Of a DNA stretch of 40,382 bases, positions 21,012 through 32,710 are shown piece by piece. The stretch is from Thermomucor indicae-seudaticae (taxonomy: Eukaryota; Mucoromycota; Mucoromycetes; Mucorales; Lichtheimiaceae): positions 1 through 40,382 of the forward strand of contig JSYX01000308.1 in assembly GCA_000787465.1 (NCBI GenBank), in the 5' to 3' direction. Both the position numbers and the translations under genes were made by a program. Each line of letters opens with the position of its first letter. Position 1 is the first letter of the stretch. Below the pieces are notes generated by a model that did no database searches, was not told where the DNA came from, and was given only the letters and a program-made list of their open reading frames with translations.

Positions 21012-22716
21012 ATGACTTGATCCGTTTGTAGTTTTTATTTGCAAGTAAAGAATTGAAAACGGTGTACAAAGTATGTTTTGTCATGGGATTGCATTGAGAG
21101 AGCAGTATAGAAAGGGCGTGCGCCGTTGGATCCAATATGAAAAAGGGGCCTGCCGTTTATAAGTGTCTAGGTCCGCGGTAAACGTAGGGGCAGTTCCTGT
21201 CATGAAACATTTAGTTAATTTATATACTCAATCCAATGGCATGTTGCGTAACATACGAGTAACCGTGGTTTCTTCTGTTGCAGAACATACAACCTCTGGA
21301 AAAGACTGGCATTGTGGACGGGAATGATGAATCCTTCGCGTTTGTGGAGGAGGTTTGGGGAAACAAGTAAAAGAGAGGAAAGAGGATCAGGATTGGAAGT
21401 TGTTGTACGGAACCTCTGCCGTAGTCCAAAGCTTTGTCTTTTATAATGGTTTACAGGTTGTCAGTATCGAGACAAGTCGCCGTCAATTTCAATCGTCAGG
21501 CTGGCAACAGATTCGTCGTTATGTTCTTGGGAATATGAAGATTATACAGCAACTGCTTCCGAGTAACGAGAAGCGATTGAGCTTCTTGTAATTGAACAAG
21601 TTTAAGGGATGGGTTCTCTTTAGAAAAAAGAGATAATTGAAACGGACTGGAAAGTAGCACGTTTCGTCCAATGACGGCTGCCGGATTATGCTTCCCGAAA
21701 TGCTTCACCTAACATGACAATGACAACTGTCTAATAACGACAATGTTACGCGAATTGGCAACTCCTTCGACAATTGTGTTGTCGACAACCGGCTACTGCA
21801 TATACAGCAATTTAGGATGTTCAGATTTAATGGGCATGAGTAAAGCGACTAAAGCTCATATACCGAGTTTCGGGAATCGAGCATGTAACCCGTGATATGT
21901 GGAGCACAACTCGTGGTCAGTTGATTCAGGCATAATCCCTTCAACAACACTCTCAATAGATGCAGCTTGAGGTGTCTTGCTCAGAACCTTATTTCCGGTA
22001 ATAAGTAATGTTGTTTGTTACCTTCTTTAGGGCTATAGGCGTCCCGTGTTGTCACCTAATGTTACTGGTACATTGTCTTGACCCAAGTAGCTTTTTTGTG
22101 AATCGATTTAATAACATGAGCCCCTCTTTGTACGGCAACTGTAAGCATGCAGCCTGCAGCCTGCTTTTGAAACCACAGCGTGACATCCGTTGAGCCGATA
22201 AGTGCAGGGGATTCTGGGCATTAGAAGGGCGGACATGGTACATTGCTTAAACAAACCGATTCTGATATCCAGAATAAAGGTTACGTTACCCAATCCAGAC
22301 TGAAGGATCCAATAGCTACGCATAGTCGCAGCAGCTTGTGCTTTTGGGCTGATCAAAGGCCAGCTTACGAACGCTTTCCTTTTTCTACCATTTTGTGTAA
22401 CGCAGAAAGTGTGATGGAGTTTCAGATCACTGTTGGCAGTTCGATCTCCAGCAGAAAAGACTATCAAGTATCGAGTAAACGGAAGATATCAGATGCTGTA
22501 TCAAGCTTTTTTTGAGACGGGCTAGTTCTGCGTTGCAGAATGATAGGCAGAAAAAAGACGTGGTTCATGTGCCACAAACACGATGGCATAACAAGGCGCA
22601 ATGCTTCCAAGACAATTAGTCAGCCATCAAGGGCTTTAAATACAAAAGGGGGAGTGGGGTGACTTTGCCAAGAGAAAATACTTGATCCACGGTTCTACTT
22701 CCTTTGTGTCTTGGAT
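21012..22716. other. Intergenic region
   Basis: No supported gene. An open frame at 21355-21591 lacks an ATG start; frames at 22008-22193 and 22243-22515 show no domain. A TTTAAATA sits at about 22634, upstream of the bZIP gene. Some of this could be untranslated or regulatory sequence of the bZIP gene. Confidence 0.45.
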
Positions 22717-23435
22717 ATGGATAACCATAGTCTTGACAACTTGGTCTTTGAGTCGCCTGCTACGACAACAATGAGTGACGAACTCCATTCTGCAGAGGAA
22801 CTTGATCTGTGGGTGAGTTCTGTCTGTGAGATTCAGAAGATCAAATAGGCTCATCGATTGCGTGTCAGACCAATGCGCAGTTCACTTTTGACATTGCACC
22901 TGGCACCGCTCTTCCAAACAAGCCACTCTTTGATACCCTTGACACGGCAATCTTGGACAAACCGGTCCTTGATACCCAAACTAAGCAGCAAGATCAGCAG
23001 CTTTCACAAGATGATTTGGATCTGCTACTGAAATTCCTCGATCAATCGCAACGACAGCTGCAGCCGCAGCCGGTGCCGCGACCATTGCTGCCCAAGCCCT
23101 CCCCAGCCGCAAACGATCCTTCCACCAATGACCCTTCCGCCCTCAAAATGCTTATGGATTATAATAGTCTTCTTGCAAGTAGTACGCAGCCTCCGAAGAA
23201 GCGCGCGCTCGAAACCGATGAAAAACTTTCAGCCGAAGAAGAGAAGCGGCGGCGAAACACGGCTGCCAGTGCACGATTTCGAGCCAGAAAAAAATTGCGC
23301 GAGCAAGCGATGGAACGGACAGTCAAGGAAATGACTGAAAAGTCGCAACGTCTCGAAAGCCGTGTGGAGGCGCTCGAACGTGAAATCAAGTGGCTACGAA
23401 AATTATTGATCGAGAAAAACAAACCCTCTGAATAA
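22717..23435 (+). CDS. bZIP transcription factor, CYS3/MetR/Zip1-like
   Basis: Two exons (22717-22812 and 22869-23435) in phase 0 give 220 residues. The N-terminal half is acidic and Gln/Pro-rich, likely an activation region. The basic region (about residues 155-175, KRRRNTAASARFRARKK) carries the N-x2-A-S-A-x-F-R DNA contact pattern of fungal CYS3/MetR/Zip1 factors. A leucine zipper runs to residue about 212 (RLESRVEALEREIKWLRKLL). In ascomycetes these factors control sulfur assimilation, or the cadmium response in fission yeast. That role is carried over by similarity of the basic region only. The exon 1 start is chosen because it is the first ATG with a clean in-phase splice; the MDNHSLDN start is plausible. 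Confidence 0.9.
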
Positions 23436-24661
23436 CCCTTCTTTTATATATTTCCAAGCCCGTTTTCGTGTACATATACCGCTTCTTTATGATGATGATA
23501 TGTATTATCTATGCTAAACTTCGCGTTTTATATGCTTCTAAAGATTTTGCATATTACCAAGATTTTTGATTTGTAATCCAGTCGTATGCGATTGATTTGT
23601 AAGCTGCAAGGGTTTACCCTCCACACAATGAACATGAACACAAACCCATTGACACTTGGGTCCTAACTTGGCGTCCCGTTATGTATCTTTCTTGCATGAT
23701 ACAGTAGGTGACCAGACAGAAAAGATCTTCCTTTTACTTTAGCCGCGGCTGAAATAGGGAATATTATTCTGCCGTGTACGGCCCGTGCTGACTTGTTCGG
23801 CGAATCCTTTTCCGCGACAGACATGCATATGAAAAAGGCTTTTTCGAACCCCAAAGAACCGCGTCAACGAGTACAAGACGCAGCTCTTTAGACTGTCACC
23901 TTATATGATCCTTTGCAATGATAGTTGAACTACGGGGATGTCACGTTGAGGTTCATGCAAACAAGGCAGCTAATTCATCTCGGTTTAGTCGAGAGCGTCA
24001 TATGGTTGTACAAAGAGATGCTGATGAAGACTGAGGTAATAATTCTTCCCATCCCAACCTTTCTCTCCCTTCCCGGAGGCCCAAACGATTAAACGCGTTA
24101 CTTTTAAGCCACTGGACGCCTTTATATGCATTTTTCATTTCGAGAATTCAACTTGCACATATTCTGTTATTGTTTCCTTTTCGGTGTAACCAAGAGATCG
24201 GCCGGCATTCGGGACGGCATTTTGCCGTACAGGTAAAATGAACCCAGCACACATACACACCCGGGAACACGCCACTCGTTTTAGTAGAAAAAGAGCTTCT
24301 TTATGTTTCGGGCGGAGAAGTCTCGCAATAAGCCGATACTTGCCGATGACGGAAAAAAGACAAAGACATGAATTATCTTTCGCCTTATATACTTTTCACA
24401 AATATCTAAATGGGTGTCCATCGAATAAAATAGAAGTTTCGATGTACCTATAAAGCTGTTACACACGAGAAACTGTAGCTTTTGGTGTGACGTGTCAAGG
24501 GCCCAAAAAGAAAACGATTACACAATCATCGGAGACAAGTTTTTTTTTTTCGTTGCATCTGTGGGTTCTGAAACCAAGTTATAAAATCGCTAGGCTATTC
24601 TGTGCTTGTTTATCTCTTTTTATCTTTCCTTCCGTGTTTCTCTTTATTCTTCATTGTAATC
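23436..24661. other. Intergenic region
   Basis: No supported coding region. It holds the 3' end of the bZIP gene and the promoter of the YTP1-like gene. Short frames (23663-23854, 24238-24453) have no domain. Confidence 0.5.
24580..24586 (+). promoter_or_regulatory. TATA box of YTP1-like gene
   Basis: TATAAAA lies 76 bp upstream of the ATG at 24662, followed by a T-rich leader. Confidence 0.45.
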
Positions 24662-26617
24662 ATGTTGCCTCGTCTAGCATTGGCGAGTCTCTTCTTGCTA
24701 GTACTAGCCAGCGTAGCATCTGCGCAGCATAACCATGGAAGCATGATGACGGAGGACCCACCCATGCCACCGTTTAATGCGACAGGCGACGAGCCCATGT
24801 CTTATGCTTTATTCCCAGAAAATAAAGGCTACTTTTATACTCATGTTGTCTTTATGGTACTCGCCTTTTGGGTCCTGATGCCTCTTGGTAAGTCCTGTCT
24901 TACGTCTTTGTTTGTGTCTCGCTCTAATGAACCAAAAAAAAGGCGTCATGTTTGGCATTGCTCGTTCGTCTTTGCACGTACCTACGCAAATCCTGGCCTT
25001 TATCGTCGCGATGTTTGGTTACTTTTTCGGCAAGCTTTATGGACATTCAGTACCTCATTTTTACAAAGGCAATGTCCATCATACAATGGGATGGATTATC
25101 TTGTTGCTTTTAATGGCTCAATTGGCCGTGGGTGTGGTCCGCAAGATTGCCAATGCGGTCGGCAGAGCTCAGGATGCTCAGTATGATCGCTTGGAAAGTG
25201 TTCATCTCGTGAACCGGTCTGCTTCTTCTTCTTCATCTACGTCTTCTCAACACTCCGAAGTAACGCTGCATAACAACAACAACAACAACGACGGCAACGA
25301 CAATCATCACGACGAGAATGATGATGAATACAAGAACAAGAACAGCGAAGACGTGATCATGTCGCCTATTGACTTGGATGAAGAAGATCCTGTGATGATG
25401 CATTCCGCGGACGAGAAACCATCCATTGTGAACCACGTGTACGATAAAATTTCGCCTTATATTCCCAATGTGGTTAAAAAGGTCTTTGTTACCATGGCTT
25501 ACAACCCATTTACCAAGACCGTCTGTCGTTACTGGCACACCATTCTCGGTCGCATCTTTGTTGTCCTCATTTTCACTCAGACCTTGAGCGGCTTAGTTGT
25601 CTACCATGGTGTCTGCAGGTAAAAAAAGCGTGGTTTCAAAATAATCTTTTTCCTTGCCCGGATGTTTTATTAACCCGTCGCGTTGTTAGATCCTGGGAAG
25701 TGCTGGGTTGCATTGCGCACCTCATCAAAGGAGGCATCTTTTACTTTTACGGTATTCTTACTTTTGGACGCTACCTTGGAGCCTTTGCTGAGTACGGCTG
25801 GGCATGGAATCGCGTGGATGGTGCAAGCAAATTCAGCTTTGAAATGATCGAGTCCTGCTTGATCTTTGGTTACGGTATCACCAACACTTGGATGGAACAT
25901 TTCGGTCAGAACCCAGAATGGACTCACAAGGACTTTGAACACGCAAGTCTGGCATTCATGTAAGGCTTTCTTATTATTATCCTTCCTTTTGCTGCCAATC
26001 CTAAATGAAAATGTCATAGGTGGTGGTGGTGCGGTCTTCTGGGTATCGTCGTCGAAAGCCGAGCACTCCGCAGACTCTTGGATCGCGCCGTCCTGAACAC
26101 ACCTCTGGAGATGCCTCGCCACGAACCCAAACAGACCTACTCGTTGAACCCGTTCCCTGCTCTGACGGTTCTCTTTACCGGTATCTCGATGGGCAACCAT
26201 CACCAGGATACAATCTACTCTTCCAACGTCCATTGGCTCTGGGGTTTATTGCTGGCTGTGGCTGCCATGTGCCGTTTCGTCACCTACATTACCCTGTACC
26301 GCAACCCGCCCGCCGGCAACCAGCCGAGCCGACCGCCTTCGGAAGCGCTCGGTGCGTTCCTCATGATCGCAGGTTCAATTCTGTTCATGGCGTCCAACTC
26401 TGGCACCTTGATTTGGTTGCGCCGTAACAATGTCGACAAGATGTTCTTGATGAATGTCTGCGTCGCTTTGACCGCCATGACCCTTATCTATGTCTTTGCA
26501 ATGTTCGCCATGAAGGCCTGGGCTATGAAGCGCGAAGCTCTCAAGAAGGCAAAATTCCATGGCCATCATTTCCGTCAGCAGCAGCAACCACAAACTTACC
26601 AGGACGACGAGCCCTAA
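24662..26617 (+). CDS. YTP1-like membrane protein (DUF2427 plus YTP1 C-terminal domain)
   Basis: Four exons (24662-24887, 24943-25618, 25690-25959 and 26020-26617) give 589 residues. A signal peptide (about residues 1-21, MLPRLALASLFLLVLASVAS) precedes a short luminal part. A cytochrome b561-like membrane block follows (YTHVVFMVLAFWVLMPLG; HVPTQILAFIVAMFGYFFG; HHTMGWIILLLLMAQL). A polar loop rich in Ser, Asn and Asp comes next, then a second multi-span block with LGRIFVVLIFTQTLSGLVVY and the YTP1 part FGYGITNTWMEHFG...WTHKDFEHASLAFMWWWCGLLG. Histidines at helix ends could bind haem as in b561 proteins. Yeast Ytp1 is a mitochondrion-associated type protein of unknown function. The family is clear; the activity is not. 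Confidence 0.9.
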
Positions 26618-26805
26618 TCCTCTGTCTCACTCTCCCTCTTGTTTATAACCTTGCATCTTTTCATGTATAATCTTCCCAACCTCTAGAGTATGAGGACATC
26701 ATTTGCAACATATAGTTATTCCCCCCCTCCTTTTTGCTTTCTTTTTCTTTTTTGCTTCATCGCCATTGTTGGTTTTAAGATAATATAGTTCTAATCAATC
26801 GAATA

Positions 26806-28132
26806 CTATAGCTTATTCAGGTTTTCGAACCCGTAATCGACTGTGGTGTGTGCTACTTGATAGGAAGCTACCATTGGCGTCACTAGAATTGAAACAGGTT
26901 CAGTCAACGAAGAGATAGATAAATAGTAAGATCACGAACCAGATACGAAACGGTGATGCAAGGCCCAAGCATCGGAACCTGGAGCAGCATTCATAGGAAA
27001 GTTCATGGTCTTGAAATCCGGTGCAAAATGATAGATTGTCTGACCCGACTCGTGCCCTTCAGCTTGATTGCGGACCTCCTGTTCGACCAATTCGCCTGTT
27101 GTATCATCATTGTTGGCTGTTGATATGCTACTAGTAGTGTCAACAAGTGGACGGAAGAGACTTCCATAAGACGTCTTATGGAAGGTTGTGAGGTGCACCG
27201 GACGGAGTTCGTTTACGACCGGAACGTTGATGTTGTAAAGGCCTTCCTCTGGCCAAGCATCAAGTTTCCACAAGTGTTCAATCACATTGGACGCTAATGA
27301 ACCCCGTTTCATTTCAGTGGCAACTTCCAAAGAAGTACAAAGCAGCCGGTCTTTACCCATCTGACACGCGCATTGAATTTTTTCAGATGCAAAGTCTCGG
27401 TCATAAAACGCAAACGACAGGGCAATGGCCTTTTTCTTGCACATCACACCTTCACTATCCATCTCTTATAAGTGACTTTGCGCTTTGTGCCCAGCGTCGT
27501 CTTCTTGGACTTACAGAGCCGCGCCAATCGTACCGGAGGCCAACGTGTAAATACTTTAGAGAAATTAGCAATGGTTCGAATAGGATCAACGACTTGGATG
27601 TTCTTACGTGGACGAATTGCGGCCAAAGTTTGGACCGCCTATCACGATATCGAACTCTTCATGTTTAAAAATGTGATACAATGCGATATTGACACAGGTG
27701 GCAGGGGTGGCGCTCAACTAGTAATATCAGTAAGCGTGGTTGATTGATTCTGGAGCAACATACCAAGACAATATCCGACGGATCTTGTCGATGAAATGAT
27801 ATCTCTCCACTTTTGCGATGATAATAGCTTTGCTCGATGTGGTCCTTAATCATGAACGCCTTGGATATCCAAGACTTTTGTGAGTTTGGTAGGCAGACCC
27901 TGTTCGGTTTCAGCATATTATTGTTATTGGGTTACCCGGTATTGTTGTACCTGACTATCCAACCGAGGCTCTCCAGGTGTTCAATGAACGGCAAAATAAA
28001 TGGAGACTCTTCTTGACTTGGAGGACCTACGTGTATATATAACACGTTAAAACCAATTGCCTTCATTGAGTGGAATGGCCATCACTTTTTACCATCGTCA
28101 TTAGAAATTAGGACACGCAAGGGTCTAGCCAT
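26806..28132 (-). CDS. SurE-like 5'-nucleotidase / phosphatase (PBY1 N-terminal type)
   Basis: Seven exons give 330 residues: 28132-28093, 28026-27951, 27899-27764, 27717-27608, 27553-27515, 27454-26940 and 26882-26806. SurE signature parts appear in order: RVLISNDDGPPSQEESPF with the metal-binding NDD; VCLPNSQKSWISKAF; ATPATCVNIAL; VIGGPNFGRNSS; ASGTIGAALEGV; KKAIALSF; LYNINVPVV and the closing GSDAWALHHRFVSVTPM. SurE enzymes are metal-dependent phosphatases acting on nucleoside monophosphates. In yeast the domain is the N-terminal half of PBY1, a P-body protein with a tubulin-tyrosine-ligase-like second half. Here the protein stops after the SurE part, so it is a stand-alone enzyme. The donor of the last intron (GTTCGT) is weak but restores the family ending. 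It converges on the YTP1-like gene, with 188 bp between stops. Confidence 0.9.
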
Positions 28133-28687
28133 GTCAGCTGCCATGAGTGCACGTTCGTGTACAACGAAACGCAGTGCACTCCCGACGCTTAGTATCCATT
28201 TTCGGTGGTTCAACAAGGAAAAGCTATGGTACTGAAAGGGTTATGTGTTTCGAAGCGTATAGCTTTTTAATAGGTTGACTGTAAAGAATAACCGATACGC
28301 TGCTGATATGATGCATCAGCTAAAATAAGGGCTTCCTGCTTCCTAGAAAGTGCTTCATACCTTGCAATACAGTTCTGAAGCATCGCTTTGCGTTCATGGG
28401 ACCTCATTTTCAACGTGGCATTGGCTCAAATCCAAGTGATCCAAGTTTCGTACTGTTAGAAACTTTAGAGTACAGAAACCCTAAGAAAGAGAGGCTGTAT
28501 AATAAGAGTAGCTTAATACACGCGAAAGCCTAGGCAAGTGCTTTAATGTTTGTGCTTTATGAAGCACATTGTATACAAGAATAGATACACATATATATCT
28601 CAAATGCATTATTGTTATATTAGTTTGCAAGATGCTAGCAAATAAAATAGACGAAAGACAAAAAAAGGTCCTGTGGGGTTGACATAA
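28133..28687. other. Intergenic region
   Basis: Between the nucleotidase start and the 3' end of the Lys/Glu-rich gene. I see no gene and no clear repeat. Confidence 0.5.
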
Positions 28688-29284
28688 TCACCAACCAAAA
28701 GGGTATTTGAAAGCTTTCCAAATACCAGACAAAAAACCTCTTTGAACTTGTGGTGGTGACGATGCTTCCGCATTTGAAGCTGGTATCTCATTATCCTCCT
28801 CTTCTTTTTCCTTCACATCTTGATGCTTTACGTTTTTCTCAGCTTCTGCTGGTTCTGGACGCTGGTCTTCTTCCTCTTCCTCATCCTCGTCTTCTTTTTC
28901 CTTTACATCTTCCTTCTTTACGCTTCTCTCGGTTGTTGTTGCTGCTGCTGGTGGTTCTTGATGCTCCTCCTCCTCCTCCTCCTCCTCCTCTTGTTCTTCC
29001 TTTTTCTTTACATCTTCTTTCTTTACGGTTGTTTCGGCTGCTGCTGGTTTCTCCTGTTCATTATCTTTTGTATGCTCATTTTCAGTCTGGTCGTTCTTAT
29101 CATTATCGTTTTCCTGAGCGCTTTCTTCTTCCTCGACTTCTGGCGTCTGTTGTTTCCTGTCATGTTGAGTTGTGTCCTCCTCGGCCTTCTTGTCTGTGGC
29201 GTCCTCCATCAGTTGGTCCTTTGGTTCACTAGACCATCTTGAGCAACAGAAACTTTGTTTTCTATAACTAAATAGATTTACCAT
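28688..29284 (-). CDS. Lys/Glu-rich repeat protein with amphipathic C-terminus
   Basis: This 198-residue open frame is highly charged. About three degenerate repeats of about 32 residues occur between residues 80 and 170, each with an Ala/Pro/Thr opener, a VKKEDVK(E/K)KE core and an acidic run, up to nine Glu in a row. The end is different: GFLSGIWKAFKYPFGW, an aromatic amphipathic stretch that could touch a membrane. No known domain was recognised. The ATG at 29284 gives an odd Cys-containing start. A splice CCATG|GTAAAT...CAAG|ATGG would remove it, and a start at the Met near residue 26 is also possible. The (CTC)n run at 28966-28992 is the repeat behind the poly-Glu. That it is expressed is likely but not shown. 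Confidence 0.55.
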   Translation of the reverse strand: MVNLFSYRKQSFCCSRWSSEPKDQLMEDATDKKAEEDTTQHDRKQQTPEVEEEESAQENDNDKNDQTENEHTKDNEQEKPAAAETTVKKEDVKKKEEQEEEEEEEEEHQEPPAAATTTERSVKKEDVKEKEDEDEEEEEDQRPEPAEAEKNVKHQDVKEKEEEDNEIPASNAEASSPPQVQRGFLSGIWKAFKYPFGW

Positions 29285-32000
29285 GTCGCGGCACTCTGCG
29301 TTACGATTTCGGTGTAAGTCCCAAACGGATAACTCAATGATTTCCCCTTTCTCTTACCGTATAATCATCACTGTCGTTATTCTGTACGTCATGCTTAACT
29401 CTCACGGTACGTTCTTCTATGACTTGTCCGGAACTGTTCAGTCTTTATGCCCAACCCCAAGTTCCCGCCCCCTCTTTAATCTACCTACCTTTCTTGTTAT
29501 TATTAGCCTTCTTTCGTGATGCTGCAACATCAGAGTGAACACGCTTTCGCTTCATTTGCTGATGTGGCTGTGGCACATCCTTAGGATCGTTGAATTGTAG
29601 AAATGAGGGCACTCGCAAGTCTTCCATGCCTTGTGCTAAAAAGGGAAAAAGAAGAGGGAAGGAAGACCCGAAACGTGCAATATTGGCTGTAATATGAGGC
29701 AACGGGAAAAAAGTTTGCGCGATCCCTCTTTGGGGCAATGTGTGTAACGTCCTTCTCGCCCCCAAATCATGACAAGGGAAATCCTTTATTATAGGTTTCA
29801 TACCCATGCAACAAATGCTTCTTCATGTTGTCCTGAACGTTGGTTGTCCTCAGTAGATCCGGCCATAGCTGGATCCCTCCGTGTCTGCGACCATGAACGA
29901 TTATTTCACGCTAGGCAATACAACGTGATCGTCGTCGACCGGGACAGTAGCACCAGAATCATTGGAAAAGTGCTCAGTTTTGGATCATATACCCTCACTA
30001 TCAGCGGTCTTGATGTCCCTTCTATCTCCATTCATCTCTTCCACAACATTGCCCTCTACGGTATGTATTTCTTCCAGTAGAATGATCTGTTTCCCTAAGC
30101 TACAGTAGAAATACGTTCCAATTCCAAAGTGCTGCTCCTTTCGTGTCACCAAATCCGGAGACTCTTCTTGCGTGATCGCGTTTCCCACTTGATCCGCATA
30201 GTATTCACTGTGATATGCTTTGGATAGCAGTGGCCTGTTTTCATTGCACTGCAAAAAGATATCCGGAATTACAATAGAGTTAAACGGCATGTAATTTACA
30301 GCGCACTTTGCAAGGGCATTACATTAAATACAACACGCCGTTACCGTTATTTCGATTCCAACGCTGATAATCGCATGTTAACAGAATATTTCAAATGCAA
30401 CAAGTGCCTTTGTAATGCTCGGGTCCTTGCAGCGCTGTCGTTCTTGACGATCTCGCCTTATCTTGGACGATATTCACGTATTTCGGAACGTGTTTGGCGC
30501 TCTCAGGTTCACTGTTTGACGAGATATACTCGATATCCGGAACACTGGCCATATTGTAATTATCCGGAGTCTCTACTTTGCCTTTGGGTTTGACATGATA
30601 CCTTGGTAAGCTATTATAGCGTCACTATCGCGCTCTGTCTGCTAAATCGACACTGCTGCCTGTGTCGTCATCCAAAAGGCGTCCAAGCTTAAAAATAGTC
30701 TCATCACCCGCCTGCCGACTATGACGGACCGAATCGCTTGGAGAATTACGTAAGCGAAGAATAGCAGGCTGCAGCTCTGCTTCATCTATTACTTCCTGCT
30801 CATATATCATGACCTCTGCGACTCATTGTCCGCTTGACAGACGGCAGTGCATGGAGGATTACCTTGAATCGAGCCAAGAGTGGATGACGTTGTTCAATCT
30901 GTGCAACCACCAGCTTTCCCATTTTGCCCTCGCTTAGGAAGGAGAAGGGGAGGCTCTATGACATTGGTTCTGTACGGTAATCTGGATCGTCAGACGCTGA
31001 GCGCGCGTGCAACCCAAGTACGTCAACTTGAACTAACAAAAGAACCTTGTAATTTTCCCTTTTGCGAAGAATCCTGTACAGTATCGGAAATACATGGCGG
31101 TTGGCCAGAACAGGTTTGGTTGATGAAGAATCGACACGCCGTACTATGCTATAAAATGACATTTCATGGCTGATTTGCAAAGATCCTCGTCTGCTGCAAT
31201 GTCCCGCGCCAGCTCCTTGATTAGCCTCTTAAATGCGGGCAACGACACGTCTAGCTGACGTAAAACCTTTGCTGAGGGAGAAGTTTTCTAACATGGATGT
31301 GCTCAAAAATACTTGTGTTTCTTCAGTTGGGCAATACTCGTTTTGCAACCCCTTCCAAACCGACAAACACTCACGGGAACATTGTAGTGAACGCCTAGAT
31401 CGAGGCCAGCAAAGAAAACAACCGATATAATCCAAAGGAGACTCGAGCAGCTTTTGGAAGTTGTTTTCCTTAATTCCTGCATAAGAACAAAGGTACGCCC
31501 TAGGCAGGGCACCACCAACTCCCACCCTGTGTTAATAGACGTGTGCTGTTACGTTCCGTCCATAAGCCAATGTACCTCGTACTAGGACAAAATCGTATGA
31601 TTTGACGAGTTGAGGCATCAGAAGTCGAGACTGACGCAGGCGTGTGACAACAGCATCAGGAGCGGAACAACGAATAACTGGAGCCACATCAAGCATTTCG
31701 CGAGCAACAGGACGGCGGCACTAGGTAAGACCAAGATGGCTTGTAATGTATATTCTTGCATCTACTCTTCTTTATTGAGGGTAAAAAAGGAAGAGAGTCG
31801 ACACTCTAGCTCGCTCTTGCTTTCCGGTGGTTTCCTTAAACCCACATGACACTACTTCTTTGCACTAATATAGGCTGTCGTCAATGGCAGATATCGTGGT
31901 TTATTGTCAAGGAGCTTGTCTGGTCATCAGAATCAAGGACAATGGCTTATAACTTAAGCATGCACATGATCGATTGAGCCAGTCAATATTACTTACACCC
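29285..32000 (-). other. Unidentified, apparently decayed coding-like tract
   Basis: Several minus-strand pieces look protein-like but do not join into one frame. They are a basic piece ending RKRVHSDVAASRKKANNN (about 29620-29481), a 101-residue open frame at 30290-29985 (SPDLVTRKEQHFGIGTYFY, GKQIILLEEIHTVEG), a piece with VIDEAELQPAILRLRNSP at 30810-30625, LDVSLPAFKRLIKELARDIA near 31255-31190, and an exon-like block 31720-31576 with good splice borders (REMLDVAPVI, RLRQSRLLMPQLVKSYDFVL). In-frame stops separate them. I recognise no family. It may be a decayed gene or a worn mobile-element protein. Confidence 0.4.
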
Positions 32001-32126
32001 ATTGTCGGGTAAAAGCCGACCTCGGTAGGGTTCATTGCTGGAGAAAAAATAAGTAGTCAGAAACAAAGACAATGGGGTCCTACCAGTTAGTAAGCTGTCA
32101 TTGTGTGTATTCCCGGATGCTGTCAT

Positions 32127-32138
32127 TATATATAAATA
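32127..32138 (+). promoter_or_regulatory. TATA box of coiled-coil gene
   Basis: TATATATAAATA lies 53 bp upstream of the ATG at 32192, followed by a C/T-rich leader. Confidence 0.5.
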
Positions 32139-32191
32139 CAGGAATTGTATATCCTCTCTCTCTGTATCCCTCTACTGTTTTTATAGCCAAC

Positions 32192-32710
32192 ATGGCTGTC
32201 TCCGTCCTTTCATTCTCAAACAACGACATCCATTTCCCAAAATCATCCTTCCAATATGGTCCACCTTCTTCTTGGAACCATCATTATTTCGACGCACGAG
32301 GACCACCAGCAGCGGCCTATTATAAAGAACCTGTTCTGCAACCCAGAAAACCTGTCAAACCCGCGGCAGCACAGCACCGACTCTCAGCACCAGTTATCTT
32401 TTCACCACCTCAGCGCCGCCTCGACCCGCTTCCGGAAGAAGAAAATAACCGATCATGGCAAGACGATATCCGTCAAATGAGAGAGACAACACTTTATATG
32501 CTGGACGAGATCAAGCAACTTGCTGAGCAGCTGATCGAGACCGAAAAACAAGCCAGGAAATGGAGACAAGAGTCCCAGGAAACACGCGAAGCACTGGCTC
32601 GTCTGGAAAAGGAATATGCTACCTTGCAATATCAGTTAGAACAAGAACGGTCTTCTTCATGGAAATTGCTTTCCTCGGTTCTCAAAAAGTCTAAAAACAC
32701 AGAAAAGTAA
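32192..32710 (+). CDS. Small coiled-coil protein of unknown function
   Basis: This single-exon frame gives 172 residues from the ATG at 32192 (MAVSVLSFSNND). That start is chosen over upstream frame extension because it follows a TATA box and a C/T leader. Residues 1 to about 90 are Pro/Ser/Tyr-rich and likely disordered. Residues about 95-160 form a strongly charged heptad-like helix (WQDDIRQMRETTLYMLDEIK, LAEQLIETEKQARKW, REALARLEKEYATLQYQLE), a likely coiled coil. A short basic tail (LKKSKNTEK) ends it. I recognise no family. It could be an adaptor or a cytoskeleton-linked protein, which is a guess from shape only. Confidence 0.6.
   Translation: MAVSVLSFSNNDIHFPKSSFQYGPPSSWNHHYFDARGPPAAAYYKEPVLQPRKPVKPAAAQHRLSAPVIFSPPQRRLDPLPEEENNRSWQDDIRQMRETTLYMLDEIKQLAEQLIETEKQARKWRQESQETREALARLEKEYATLQYQLEQERSSSWKLLSSVLKKSKNTEK

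Noticed and set aside
28750..29242. Two long hydrophobic, Leu/Phe-rich plus-strand open frames
   Set aside because: They are the antisense of the Lys/Glu-rich repeat gene; codons for K and E read backwards as L, F and S.
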